This document shows, one piece after another, positions 26,135-34,303 of a stretch of DNA of 64,000 nt. The stretch comes from Akkermansiaceae bacterium (GTDB taxonomy: Bacteria; Verrucomicrobiota; Verrucomicrobiia; Verrucomicrobiales; Akkermansiaceae): contig CAIVKO010000213.1 in the NCBI GenBank assembly GCA_903906515.1, positions 1 through 64,000 of the forward strand, written 5' to 3'. The notes beneath the pieces are model-generated. The model saw only the letters and a list, made by a program, of their open reading frames with translations. It was not told where the DNA came from and did no database searches. The position numbers were made by a program, and so were the translations under genes. Every line of letters begins with the position of its first letter. Positions within the stretch are counted from its first letter, which is position 1.

Positions 26135-27724
26135 ATGAGTAAACCAGGTATCTTCACCTCACCCACCGGTAAAAACTACACCGTCACCTTCCTTTTAATC
26201 ACGTCCCTGTTTTTCCTTTGGGCGGTCTGCAATGGCATGATCGACGTGATGGACAAGCACTTTCAGGATTTCCTCCACCTTTCCAAATCCCAATCCGCAA
26301 ACGTCCAGTTCGCCCATTATCTCGGGTATTTCCTCATGGCCCTCCCGGCCGGTTGGCTCGCCCGTCGGCTTGGATATAAAGGCGGCATCATCGTCGGCCT
26401 TATGATGGTGGCCATCGGTTGCCTCTGGTTCATCCCGGCCACCAAGATTTCTGCTTTCTGGGCCTTCCTGCTCGGTGTCTGTGTGATCTCGATGGGGTTG
26501 ACCTTCCTTGAAACCATCGCCAACCCCTACACCACCGTTCTCGGTGCACCGCAATTCGCCGCGGTCCGCATCAATCTCGCCCAATCCGCCAACGGCGTCG
26601 GCTGGATCCTGGGGCCCATCATCGGCGGTCTTTTCTTCTACGCCGACCCGGGGATCCACAAGGATCATGAGACATCCGGATCACAAAAAGCCTCCATCGA
26701 AAACTGCCAGCCCTGTCAGCAGAAAAAAGCGGATGTCACCAAGGATCTGGCGAACCAGAAAAGCAAACTTCACAAACACCACCTGCTGGTCGATCCCGGT
26801 GCGGGCTCGGAATCCTGTGCTTCCTGCACCGCCAAGAGCGATTCCTGGTTGAAAAACGAAATCGCAAAGGTCGATGGCAAATGTCACGTCTGTATCAGTG
26901 CCGCCCATCAGACCGTATGGATTCCGTATGCGGTCATCGCCGCTGTGGTGATTCTGCTCTCCTTCATCTTCATGAAGGCCGATATCCCGGACATCGTCAA
27001 CGAAGACGACTATCACCTTGATGATTCCGTGCCCGTCGTCCACAAATCGATCTGGGCCCATGGACACTTCACCGGAGCTGTCATTTCCCAGTTCGTTTAT
27101 GTCGCCGCCCAAGCCGGTATCTTCAGCTTTTTCATCAACTACATTGTGGAAGACATGCCCGCGCTGACCGCCACTATGAAGGAATCCTGGTCATTCCTGG
27201 TCGGCGGATCCAGCGGTTCGGAGTTCCGCGACGGCGCGTGGTACACCACCGAACAAGGAGCCACCAAATTGCTATCCATTTTCGGCTTCTCGCTCTTCCT
27301 CCTCGGTCGTTTCACCGGTGCCGGTCTGCTCAATAAAATCGCCGCGCATAAGGCACTCGGTTTGTATGCCTTGGCCAATGTCATCCTCATGATGCTCATC
27401 GTTTCAAAACTCGGTTGGATCTCGGTGGTGGCCTTGTTCCTGAGCTTCTTCTTCATGTCGATCATGTTCCCCACGATCTTCGCGCTCGGTATCCATGGAC
27501 TCGGATCAAAATCCAAGGTTGCCTCGTCCTTCATTGTCATGGCCATCATGGGCGGTGCGCTACTGCCTAAATTGATGGGCAAACTCGGCGACGATTACGG
27601 CATGTCCGCCGGTTTCGCGGTGCCCGCCGTTTGCTTCCTCATCATCGCCCTTTACGGTGGTCTCTGGACCAAACTCAGCGGCTGCGAAGGATTGCTCGGC
27701 AAGCTGCCTAACAAAGGTCACTGA
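26135..27724 (+). CDS. FucP-like sugar/H+ symporter with a Cys-rich loop insertion
   Basis: This 529-aa MFS carrier is most similar in pattern to the L-fucose permease FucP: FFLWAVCNGMIDVMDKHFQ in TM1, GYFLMALPAGWLARRLGYKGGI between TM2 and TM3, and FLETIANPYTTVLG in TM5. It is about 90 residues longer than FucP. The extra length lies largely in an insertion at about 175-258, between TM5 and TM6, which FucP topology places outside the cytoplasm. The insertion holds three CxxC pairs (Cys191/194, Cys228/231, Cys250/253), many Lys and the motif HKHH. None is CXXCH, so haem is unlikely; disulfides or metal binding are possible. The sugar is unknown, and no catabolic genes are directly adjacent. 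Confidence 0.85.
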   Translation: MSKPGIFTSPTGKNYTVTFLLITSLFFLWAVCNGMIDVMDKHFQDFLHLSKSQSANVQFAHYLGYFLMALPAGWLARRLGYKGGIIVGLMMVAIGCLWFIPATKISAFWAFLLGVCVISMGLTFLETIANPYTTVLGAPQFAAVRINLAQSANGVGWILGPIIGGLFFYADPGIHKDHETSGSQKASIENCQPCQQKKADVTKDLANQKSKLHKHHLLVDPGAGSESCASCTAKSDSWLKNEIAKVDGKCHVCISAAHQTVWIPYAVIAAVVILLSFIFMKADIPDIVNEDDYHLDDSVPVVHKSIWAHGHFTGAVISQFVYVAAQAGIFSFFINYIVEDMPALTATMKESWSFLVGGSSGSEFRDGAWYTTEQGATKLLSIFGFSLFLLGRFTGAGLLNKIAAHKALGLYALANVILMMLIVSKLGWISVVALFLSFFFMSIMFPTIFALGIHGLGSKSKVASSFIVMAIMGGALLPKLMGKLGDDYGMSAGFAVPAVCFLIIALYGGLWTKLSGCEGLLGKLPNKGH

Positions 27725-28040
27725 TCCGGCAGACCTTGGAAAAATCGAAACGCTGAGACGCTAAGGACGCGGAGGCTTTCGCGGAGAAAAGATAGGGCTG
27801 GCCCGCTGCGGCCGGCCCACTTGTCTCCAACGGTGTGAGATGCCTTGTAGCGGCGGTCTTCGACCTGTGGAAGAATCGTTAGTCATCGGGGCGGCGCCAA
27901 AACCCGTTTGATATACGCAAGCGCTGTATAAAACTCCTTGTCAAATCCAGGATTGCCGACGATCTTCCGGAAGTGGCATTCTCTGGATATCACGTATGGC
28001 GATGCTACGAAGAAAGACTGTTCGGCCTGAAAGCAAATAT
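27725..28040. other. Intergenic region with dispersed repeats
   Basis: No convincing gene here. It contains the ACGCTGAGACGCTAAGGACG-type repeat (27750-27790) common between genes in these genomes, a palindrome AGGGCTGGCCC/GGCCGGCCC near 27791-27813, and TTGTAGCGGCGGTCTTCGACC (27846-27866), which matches the repeats at 42872-42958. A 70-codon minus-strand open frame overlaps the right end but has no recognisable family. Confidence 0.5.
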
Positions 28041-28325
28041 ATGTCACTATCCGAAGAACTACAGCGTCTAGCCGACTTGAGGACGTCAGGAGCACTTACT
28101 GAATCAGAGTTCGAGCAAGCCAAAGCGAAGCTGCTTAAAGAGGACTTGGCACCACGACGTCAACAACTCGAAGATAATCGTGACGACTCCCTTGGTCGTG
28201 CTGCGAATCGATATGTGACGTTCCAATTCATAATGGCCGTGATAGCGATTCTCGTATTTCTAATCGTAATCGCTCCGAAGATGTGTAGCTCTTCTGGACC
28301 ATTTGGTCACTCAACGCCTTTTTAG
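28041..28325 (+). CDS. Small SHOCT-domain membrane protein
   Basis: This 94-aa protein starts with a SHOCT-like helical hairpin (MSLSEELQRLADLRTSGALTESEFEQ pattern, residues 1-32). One transmembrane helix follows (about 66-83, FIMAVIAILVFLIVIAP). The start is placed at the ATG just before SLSEEL because SHOCT domains begin this way; 15 more residues are open upstream. Local sequence is more AT-rich than neighbouring genes. SHOCT proteins are thought to mediate oligomerisation; the role here is unknown. Confidence 0.65.
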   Translation: MSLSEELQRLADLRTSGALTESEFEQAKAKLLKEDLAPRRQQLEDNRDDSLGRAANRYVTFQFIMAVIAILVFLIVIAPKMCSSSGPFGHSTPF

Positions 28326-28451
28326 AAAAAATGGATTCAGAAAGCCGAACACGGATGTCAATCGCCCATAATCATCTCAATTTACTCCTCGTTCTCACCG
28401 GAATGCCTCGGTGACACTACATCTAACGTGCCCAACCACCACCTCACACCA

Positions 28452-28697
28452 ATGCGTAGTTTCATTCATTGGCTGCTCATAGTGGGGATCGCAATCTTGA
28501 TGTCGCGTTTGGGATTCTACCTCATGGACAGTTTCGGACCGAGTTACAACCTCGCCGACTCGCGTGACACCAAATGGTTTGCGTGGTCCATCGCAGTTTC
28601 GGTTATCACTTGGACTATTATTTGGCTTTTAGCACGTCGACAGGGTTGGCGCCTATGGGCGATTCTCAATCCGCCCGGGTTCGATGAATTTCCGTGA
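28452..28697 (+). CDS. Small two-helix membrane protein, function unknown
   Basis: This predicted 81-aa protein (start MRSFIHW) has two hydrophobic segments (about 4-20 and 41-58) and a short C-terminal tail ending NPPGFDEFP. A GTG 24 bp upstream is an alternative start. The more AT-rich composition resembles its upstream neighbour. No family recognised. Confidence 0.5.
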   Translation: MRSFIHWLLIVGIAILMSRLGFYLMDSFGPSYNLADSRDTKWFAWSIAVSVITWTIIWLLARRQGWRLWAILNPPGFDEFP

Positions 28698-28709
28698 CCA
28701 AAACCTCAA

Positions 28710-30074
28710 TCAGGGCTCTAACCGATTGAGGGTCGCCGGATCGGGGGCTTGTTGATTGAGCCAGGCATCGGCGGCTTTGGGGTCGGTTTTCCGCCATTGG
28801 CGCACCACATCCACGATGGCATCCTGCCGGATCGAGGGATCGCTGATTGCGGCGGCCATGGTGGCGCCATCGCGCGGTTTGCGTTCGGCAAGGACAATCG
28901 ATGCGGTCGAGCGCAAGTGATCGGCGGCAGGCCCTGCGGGCTGCGAATTGACCCATGCGGTGAGGGAAACGCGTTCATTGAGCGCCCAGGTGCGGACGGT
29001 TTGATCGAGAGCGGTGGTTTTTTCCGGGGAATTGGGTAGAGCGATCGCCCACGCGGCGGCGGCTTGTGGATCAATGCCCGCCCAGGATTCCGCGAGGGTG
29101 GGAATGGCCCGTTCGCGGGTATAGCCGGGTGGAAATTCGGTGACCCAAGCCGAAGCGCTCGCCGGATCCGAGGCGCCCCAGACGGCGAGAACCATCGCAT
29201 TCGCTTCGGTTTGGTCTTCTGCTGGCAGGGACTTCACCCATTTGGCGGCAGCTACAGGATCATCCGCAGACCAACGGTTGAGAAGGGTGTCCACCATTTC
29301 GCCGCCGTTTTCCGTGCTCGCTTGTTTGGCAATCCACTCGCTGGCACCGGCCGGATCCTGCTCGGACCACTGAAGCGCGAGTTGGAGCAAGGCCTCGCTG
29401 CGCTTGACTCCTTCCGGCTGCGATACCGCCCACGCGGAGGCGGCCGATGGATCGCGATCCACCCAAATTTCGAGGGCTTTTGCAATGGCGGCTTGCGCGG
29501 CGGTGGTTCCCGGAGGCAGCGTGCCAGCCCACGCTGCGGCCGCATCGGGTGAAGACTCCGCCCATGCTGCGGCAATGGCAGCGGTGGATTCGGTTTTGAG
29601 AACGCCTGATAGATGGGACTCAACCCACTTAGCCGCCTCAGTCGGATTGTGCGTTGCCCAACCGCCACACGCGGCTGCGATGCACTCGGTTTTAAGTCGG
29701 CCGAAACCAAGTTCGTTGGCCTTTGTTAGAGCCGCCTCCGGATCCTTGGCTGCCCAGGATTCCATCAACGCCGCCATGAATTCGGCCCGGTCTCTGGCGT
29801 TCTTTAGCTCCATGCCATGTCTCCAACCCGCCGCCGGATCCGAGGTGCCCAGTTTCCGCGCCAGATCGACCAATGCGCGATGGCGGTCTCCTATATTCCT
29901 CCCCCCGGGAGGGTCCGTGACTGTCGTTCGGGATTCCTTCGGTTTGGAAGTCCCGTTAGAAATGGTGGACGATTCCGAAGTGATCGGGTGACGGATCGAC
30001 TGCACGCCGATTGCACCTAGGACAAGGCCACCTATAAAAGCGACCAGTGCCCAACGATGGTGCGGATGAAACAT
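28710..30074 (-). CDS. Secreted or anchored alpha-helical repeat protein (W-x-x-x-DP repeats)
   Basis: This 454-aa protein has an N-terminal membrane anchor (ALVAFIGGLVLGAIG, about 9-24). It then has about ten imperfect repeats of roughly 30-36 residues with the signature 'W(A/S)..DP.AA..W...L' (for example ESWAAKDPEAALTKA, AEIWVDRDPSAASAWA-like, NRWSADDPVAAAKWV, ESWAGIDPQAAAAWA, RQWRKTDPKAADAWL). The helical pairs should stack into a solenoid similar to TPR or HEAT arrays. Such proteins are frequent in Verrucomicrobiota; I know no assigned function. A binding scaffold in the periplasm is plausible. Confidence 0.75.
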   Translation of the reverse strand: MFHPHHRWALVAFIGGLVLGAIGVQSIRHPITSESSTISNGTSKPKESRTTVTDPPGGRNIGDRHRALVDLARKLGTSDPAAGWRHGMELKNARDRAEFMAALMESWAAKDPEAALTKANELGFGRLKTECIAAACGGWATHNPTEAAKWVESHLSGVLKTESTAAIAAAWAESSPDAAAAWAGTLPPGTTAAQAAIAKALEIWVDRDPSAASAWAVSQPEGVKRSEALLQLALQWSEQDPAGASEWIAKQASTENGGEMVDTLLNRWSADDPVAAAKWVKSLPAEDQTEANAMVLAVWGASDPASASAWVTEFPPGYTRERAIPTLAESWAGIDPQAAAAWAIALPNSPEKTTALDQTVRTWALNERVSLTAWVNSQPAGPAADHLRSTASIVLAERKPRDGATMAAAISDPSIRQDAIVDVVRQWRKTDPKAADAWLNQQAPDPATLNRLEP

Positions 30075-30163
30075 GGAAAACGGGAGTGAATTTCAAAGAT
30101 TGAGCCGGGCCGATTGACCGGACCGGCTGATGGAAATCTCACGAAGGATTGGTTGACTCAGGT

Positions 30164-31102
30164 TTACGCGTTATGATTGTCATCATTGATATCATGACCG
30201 TCCTCTCCCTGGCTGTCCTTGGAGCCTGACTTCCCATCACCGTCGTCATCGGAGTCATCGACGTCGAGAATTCCATCGGCATCGTCATCATCGTCGTCGG
30301 CGGCGGATTTTCCGTCGCCATCGACATCGTCATCGTCGCCGTCTTTCACTCCATCGCCGTCGATATCGATTTCGACTCTTGAATTATTGGCTTTTCCGTC
30401 ACCATCGATATCCGTCTCAGTAAGGGAGTCATCAGCATTCCCATCTCCATCGATGTCGGTTTCTTCGCTGGAGTTGTCGTCAAGGCCGTCGCCATCGATG
30501 TCGGATTCAGTCATCGCGTCGTCGGCTTTTCCGTCACCATCGATGTCTCTTTCGGCAGCGGAGTCGTCGGCCCTTCCGTCACCATCGATGTCCATTTCAT
30601 TGGCTGAATCATCGTCGATACCGTCACCATCGATGTCCGTTTCGTTGGGCGAATCATCCAGGAGACCATCACCGTCGATATCGATCTCGGCCAATGCGTC
30701 GTCGGCTTTTCCGTCGCCATCGATGTCTCTTTCAGTAGGGGAGTCGTCAGCGTTTCCATCGCCGTCGATGTCGAGTTCTGCGGGCGAATCATCAGCGAGA
30801 CCGTCATCGTCGATGTCGGTCTCGGCAGGGTCGCCGTTGGGGATGGTGTCACCGATATACAAGCCCTTGTAGGGGCCGTATCGGGCTTTTCCACCATCGA
30901 CGTTGAGGTCACGGCCATTGGGGATGCCATCGTTATCGATGTCGGGATCCGTGGAATTGGGAATGCCGTCGCCATCGAGGTCGCGGACTTGGACAGGCGC
31001 CGCGCTGGAGACTGATGGGGCGAGGATCATGCCCGTGGCAAGCAGGACAGGCACGCAGGAAAGTCCGGCGAGGCGGTATAGGGAGCGGAATGGTGGTTTC
31101 AT
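30164..31102 (-). CDS. Secreted Asp-rich calcium-binding repeat protein (TSP3-like)
   Basis: This 312-aa protein starts with a signal peptide (LSCVPVLLATGMILAPSVSSA). The mature part is built from about eleven tandem 15-residue units of the form DIDGDGxADDSxxEx, preceded by two divergent DxDxDG units (DLDGDGIPNSTDPDIDNDGIPN). It ends in an almost pure Asp/Lys/Gly stretch (DDDDDDADGILDVDDSDDDG). The DxDxDGxxD spacing is that of thrombospondin type 3 calcium loops. The DNA itself is a 45-bp tandem repeat between about 30340 and 30830, so copy number may vary. There is no catalytic or anchoring domain. It could be an adhesin, a calcium buffer or a surface-matrix component. Confidence 0.8.
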   Translation of the reverse strand: MKPPFRSLYRLAGLSCVPVLLATGMILAPSVSSAAPVQVRDLDGDGIPNSTDPDIDNDGIPNGRDLNVDGGKARYGPYKGLYIGDTIPNGDPAETDIDDDGLADDSPAELDIDGDGNADDSPTERDIDGDGKADDALAEIDIDGDGLLDDSPNETDIDGDGIDDDSANEMDIDGDGRADDSAAERDIDGDGKADDAMTESDIDGDGLDDNSSEETDIDGDGNADDSLTETDIDGDGKANNSRVEIDIDGDGVKDGDDDDVDGDGKSAADDDDDDADGILDVDDSDDDGDGKSGSKDSQGEDGHDINDDNHNA

Positions 31103-31495
31103 GATGATATTGGAGTTATTTAGGGAGTGTTTTAGGTACGGTCGGCGATTCTATGGCGCACGGATTCACGATTGTCAAAAATATTGGGTGAATTTTTTTC
31201 ACTTGGCGGGAGGCCATTAAGCAGATGCTGGGCCAGATTGCTGGAGAAACTTGAAAGGAGGGGGGAGGTGGCGGCCATTTCTGACACGGAAGCATCTCCT
31301 CCAGTTGAAAGAAGAGCCGTCCGGGCGGCGTAAATTTGGGTTCTAAGCTATCGAGTGAAAGCTGCTTTGGGATCAATCTCCTCCTTTACAGCCATCCCGC
31401 TCGTGGTTTACCTGCTGTTGTTCCGTGACGTGACGACACTCTCCAACGGTGACACAGCAAGTTGACATCGAATCCTCATACCCAGTTCCGTCACC
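31103..31495. other. Intergenic region between the Asp-rich protein and the DUF1080 gene
   Basis: 393 bp between divergent genes, expected to contain both promoters. AT-rich blocks occur near 31170-31200 (AAAAATATTGGGTGAATTTTTTTC) and a purine-rich GAAAGGAGGGGGGAGG at 31254-31269. No ORF with coding character and no recognised RNA or operator. Confidence 0.4.
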
Positions 31496-32845
31496 ATGGC
31501 AAATCCCTCCTCATTTTTAAAAAATCCCTCCATTGCTCTGGCGCTGACATGCGCGGCCTCACTGTCGTTCGCGCCAGCAGTCTGGGCCGAGGCTCCCCTG
31601 AACACTCCACCTCAAGGGTTTTCTCCGCTGTTCAATGGCTCGGACTTGGGCGATTGGTGGGGCGCGAGTACCGAGGATCCCCGCAAATACCTCGCTCTGT
31701 CCGCAGATGATTTCAAAACGAAGCACGACGCCTCGCTCGCCGATATACAACAACACTGGCGCGTGGAAAACGGCACGCTCGTCAATGACGGCAAGGGGTT
31801 GTTTCTAACATCCGATCGGAATTTCGGCGATTTCGAATTGCTCGTGGATTACAAGACGGTGGCGCTCGCCGACAGCGGCGTCTATCTGCGCGGTTGCCCG
31901 CAAGTGCAGATCTGGGATTCGACGGAAACGGCCAAGTTCAAACTCGGGGCCGACAAGGGTTCCGGCGCATTGTGGAACAACTCGGCGGGCGCTCCCGGAA
32001 AAAACCCGCTCATCAAGGCGGACAAGCCGTTTGGCGAGTGGAATCATCTCCGCATCGTCATGGTCGGCTCGCGGGTCTGGGTCTGGTTGAACGATCAACA
32101 AACCGTGAATGGCGCGGTGATGGAAAATCATTACGATCGCAAGCTGCCGGTCCCACCGCGCGGCCCGATCCAGCTTCAAACCCACGGCGGCGAGATTTCA
32201 TGGCGGAATGTTTTCATCCGAGAAATCGGCGGCGACGAGGCGAACAAGTTGTTGCGCTCAACCGACCCCGAGGGATTCAAGTCCGTCTTCAATGGCAAGG
32301 ACCTCACCGGTTGGGCAGGTCCGCTCGACTGCTGCAAGGTGGAGGATTCCGCGATTGTCTGGCAACCGAAGAAAGGCGGCACCATCTATACCGAGAATGA
32401 GTATGCAGATTTCGTCGTTAGATTCGAGTTCAAACTGCCTCCCGGCGGAAACAACGGCCTCGCCATCCGCTATCCCGGTAAAGGCAACGCCGCCTACGAC
32501 GCCATGTGCGAATGCCAGGTGCTCGACGACAATTACGAAAAGGCGACCGGTCAGAAAATCGACCCGCGCCAAACGCATGGCTCCGCCTACGGCATGGTCG
32601 GCGCACTGCGCGGCTATCAACATCCAATTGGCGAGTGGAACTATGAGGAGGTGACCGTTTCCGGATCCACCATCAAGGTCGAACTCAACGGCACTCAAAT
32701 CCTCAATGCGGATTTGAGCACGGTCACCGAATTCATGGCCAACAGCAAGCACCCCGGCAAGGACCTCAAGAGCGGGCACTTCGGACTCGCCGGTCACAAT
32801 GATCCCGTCTCATTCCGCAATATTTCAATCAAACCTCTCAAATAA
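31496..32845 (+). CDS. Secreted protein with two DUF1080 (3-keto-disaccharide hydrolase) domains
   Basis: This 449-aa protein has a signal peptide (SIALALTCAASLSFAPAVWA). It has two tandem concanavalin-like DUF1080 domains: the first from GFSPLFNGSDLGDWWGA (about 40-245), the second from GFKSVFNGKDLTGWAG (about 260-449). Characteristic features are W-R-V-E-NGTLVNDGKG in the first domain and FEFKLPPGGNNGLAIRYPG in the second. Some family members hydrolyse 3-keto-glycosides. It is the first gene of a pair with a Gfo/Idh/MocA oxidoreductase 17 bp downstream. Together they could oxidise a sugar at C3 and then cleave the glycoside, which is inference from known pairs. Confidence 0.88.
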   Translation: MANPSSFLKNPSIALALTCAASLSFAPAVWAEAPLNTPPQGFSPLFNGSDLGDWWGASTEDPRKYLALSADDFKTKHDASLADIQQHWRVENGTLVNDGKGLFLTSDRNFGDFELLVDYKTVALADSGVYLRGCPQVQIWDSTETAKFKLGADKGSGALWNNSAGAPGKNPLIKADKPFGEWNHLRIVMVGSRVWVWLNDQQTVNGAVMENHYDRKLPVPPRGPIQLQTHGGEISWRNVFIREIGGDEANKLLRSTDPEGFKSVFNGKDLTGWAGPLDCCKVEDSAIVWQPKKGGTIYTENEYADFVVRFEFKLPPGGNNGLAIRYPGKGNAAYDAMCECQVLDDNYEKATGQKIDPRQTHGSAYGMVGALRGYQHPIGEWNYEEVTVSGSTIKVELNGTQILNADLSTVTEFMANSKHPGKDLKSGHFGLAGHNDPVSFRNISIKPLK

Positions 32846-32862
32846 CCGGTCCTCCAAACATC

Positions 32863-34203
32863 ATGGAAAACCATTCCCAATTCACAAGACGCTCGCTGCT
32901 CAAGCTCCTGGGCACTACTGCGGCAAGCGCCCCGTTCGTCACCAGCAACCTGATGGCGCAATCCCCCGTAAAAAAGGTCCGTCACGCCTGCTTCGGTGCT
33001 GGCGGACAGGCATGGGCCGATCTCACTCAGATCTCTAACTGTAAGAACGTCGAAATCGTCGCGGTCTGCGATGTCGATCTCAGTCGCACGACCGAGGTGC
33101 GGAAAAAACTCCCGAACGCGAAGATCTATCAGGACTGGCGCGAGCTGTTCGATAAGGAGGGGGAAAACATCGATTCCGTCAACGTCTCCACACCCGACCA
33201 CATGCACGCGGCCATCGGCGTGACCGCGATGCAGCTCGGCAAGCACGTTTACGGCGAGAAACCGCTCGCACATGATCTCCATGAAGTGCGCCGGATGACC
33301 GAGGTGGCGGTAACTAACAAAGTTGTCACCCAGATGGGCATCCAGATCCACTCCACCGCCTACTACCAAATCGCGGCGAAGGTCATGCGCGATGGCGTGA
33401 TCGGTAAAGTCAAAGAAATCCACTCGTGGAGCGCCACATACTGGGGCGACACGAGCCCGAAACCGGACAAGACCGATGCCGTGCCGGAGGGATTCGACTG
33501 GAATTTGTGGCTCGGGGTCTGCGCGGACCGGCCGTTTATCAGCGGCAATTACTATCATCCGGGAAGCTGGCGCAAACGCCTCGACTTTGGCACCGGCACC
33601 TTGGGCGACATGGGCTGCCACATTTTCGATCCGCTCTACATGGGCCTCGGTCTCGGCGCTCCGATATCCGTGCGCTCGGAAGGCCCGGCACCCAACCCGT
33701 GGAACTGGGCGCTGGACGGCAAGGTGATCTATCAGTTCAAGGGAACCCCGCTCACCCAGGGCGAGACGTTCAACATCACCTGGTATGACGGTGACGCCCG
33801 CCCACCCGCCGAAATCATCGCTCAGACCGGCAAATACGCGCTCAAATTCCCACAATCCGGCTCCATTCTTATCGGCACGGAAGGCGTGATGATAGTTCCC
33901 CACCAACAACTGCCCGAGTTGTTCCCTGCCGAAAAATTCAAGGGCTACCAACTCCCGCGGGTCAAGGGAGTCAACCACTGGGGCCAGTTCATCGATGCCT
34001 GCCGCGGCGAGGACAAGACCACGGCGGACTTCGCCTATGCAGGCCCGCTCACCGAGGCCATCCTGATCGGCGGCATCGCATCGCGCTTCCAGAACACCAC
34101 ACTCAAGTGGAACAGCCCGGAACTCAAGTTCGACCTCCCAGCAGCCAATGCCTTCGTCCGCAGGGATTATCGCGAAGGCTGGAAAATTCCGGGCCTGGGC
34201 TGA
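32863..34203 (+). CDS. Exported Gfo/Idh/MocA oxidoreductase (Tat signal)
   Basis: This 446-aa protein has a twin-arginine signal (TRRSLLKLLGTTAASAP) ahead of a Rossmann domain (FGAGGQAWADL near 45; the usual GxGxxG is altered to GAGGQ). The EKPLAHDL motif with the catalytic-region Lys is near 130. The C-terminal alpha/beta domain includes WNLWLGVCADRPF, GSWRKRLDFGTGTLGDMGCH and IFDPLYMGLGL. Export with bound NAD(P) through Tat is characteristic of the family in this phylum. It is paired with the DUF1080 protein, suggesting 3-keto-sugar chemistry outside the cytoplasm. The substrate is unknown. Confidence 0.9.
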   Translation: MENHSQFTRRSLLKLLGTTAASAPFVTSNLMAQSPVKKVRHACFGAGGQAWADLTQISNCKNVEIVAVCDVDLSRTTEVRKKLPNAKIYQDWRELFDKEGENIDSVNVSTPDHMHAAIGVTAMQLGKHVYGEKPLAHDLHEVRRMTEVAVTNKVVTQMGIQIHSTAYYQIAAKVMRDGVIGKVKEIHSWSATYWGDTSPKPDKTDAVPEGFDWNLWLGVCADRPFISGNYYHPGSWRKRLDFGTGTLGDMGCHIFDPLYMGLGLGAPISVRSEGPAPNPWNWALDGKVIYQFKGTPLTQGETFNITWYDGDARPPAEIIAQTGKYALKFPQSGSILIGTEGVMIVPHQQLPELFPAEKFKGYQLPRVKGVNHWGQFIDACRGEDKTTADFAYAGPLTEAILIGGIASRFQNTTLKWNSPELKFDLPAANAFVRRDYREGWKIPGLG

Positions 34204-34267
34204 TGCGATGCGAGCGAGTCATGAATGGGCGCATGCGACACTCAATCCATCGGCTTATCATTCGCGT

Positions 34268-34286
34268 GGGCGGACACGTTCCGCCC
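34268..34286. terminator. Hairpin between convergent genes
   Basis: GGGCGGA-CACGT-TCCGCCC, a perfect 7-bp GC-rich stem, lies between the ends of the Gfo/Idh gene and the SNF2 gene. A T-rich stretch is not obvious; a bidirectional terminator is likely but unproven. Confidence 0.45.
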
Positions 34287-34303
34287 CTCCTTGGTCGAAT
34301 AAC

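Noticed and set aside
27883..28095. 70-codon minus-strand frame next to the SHOCT gene
   Set aside because: No family resemblance, overlaps the better-supported plus-strand gene start.
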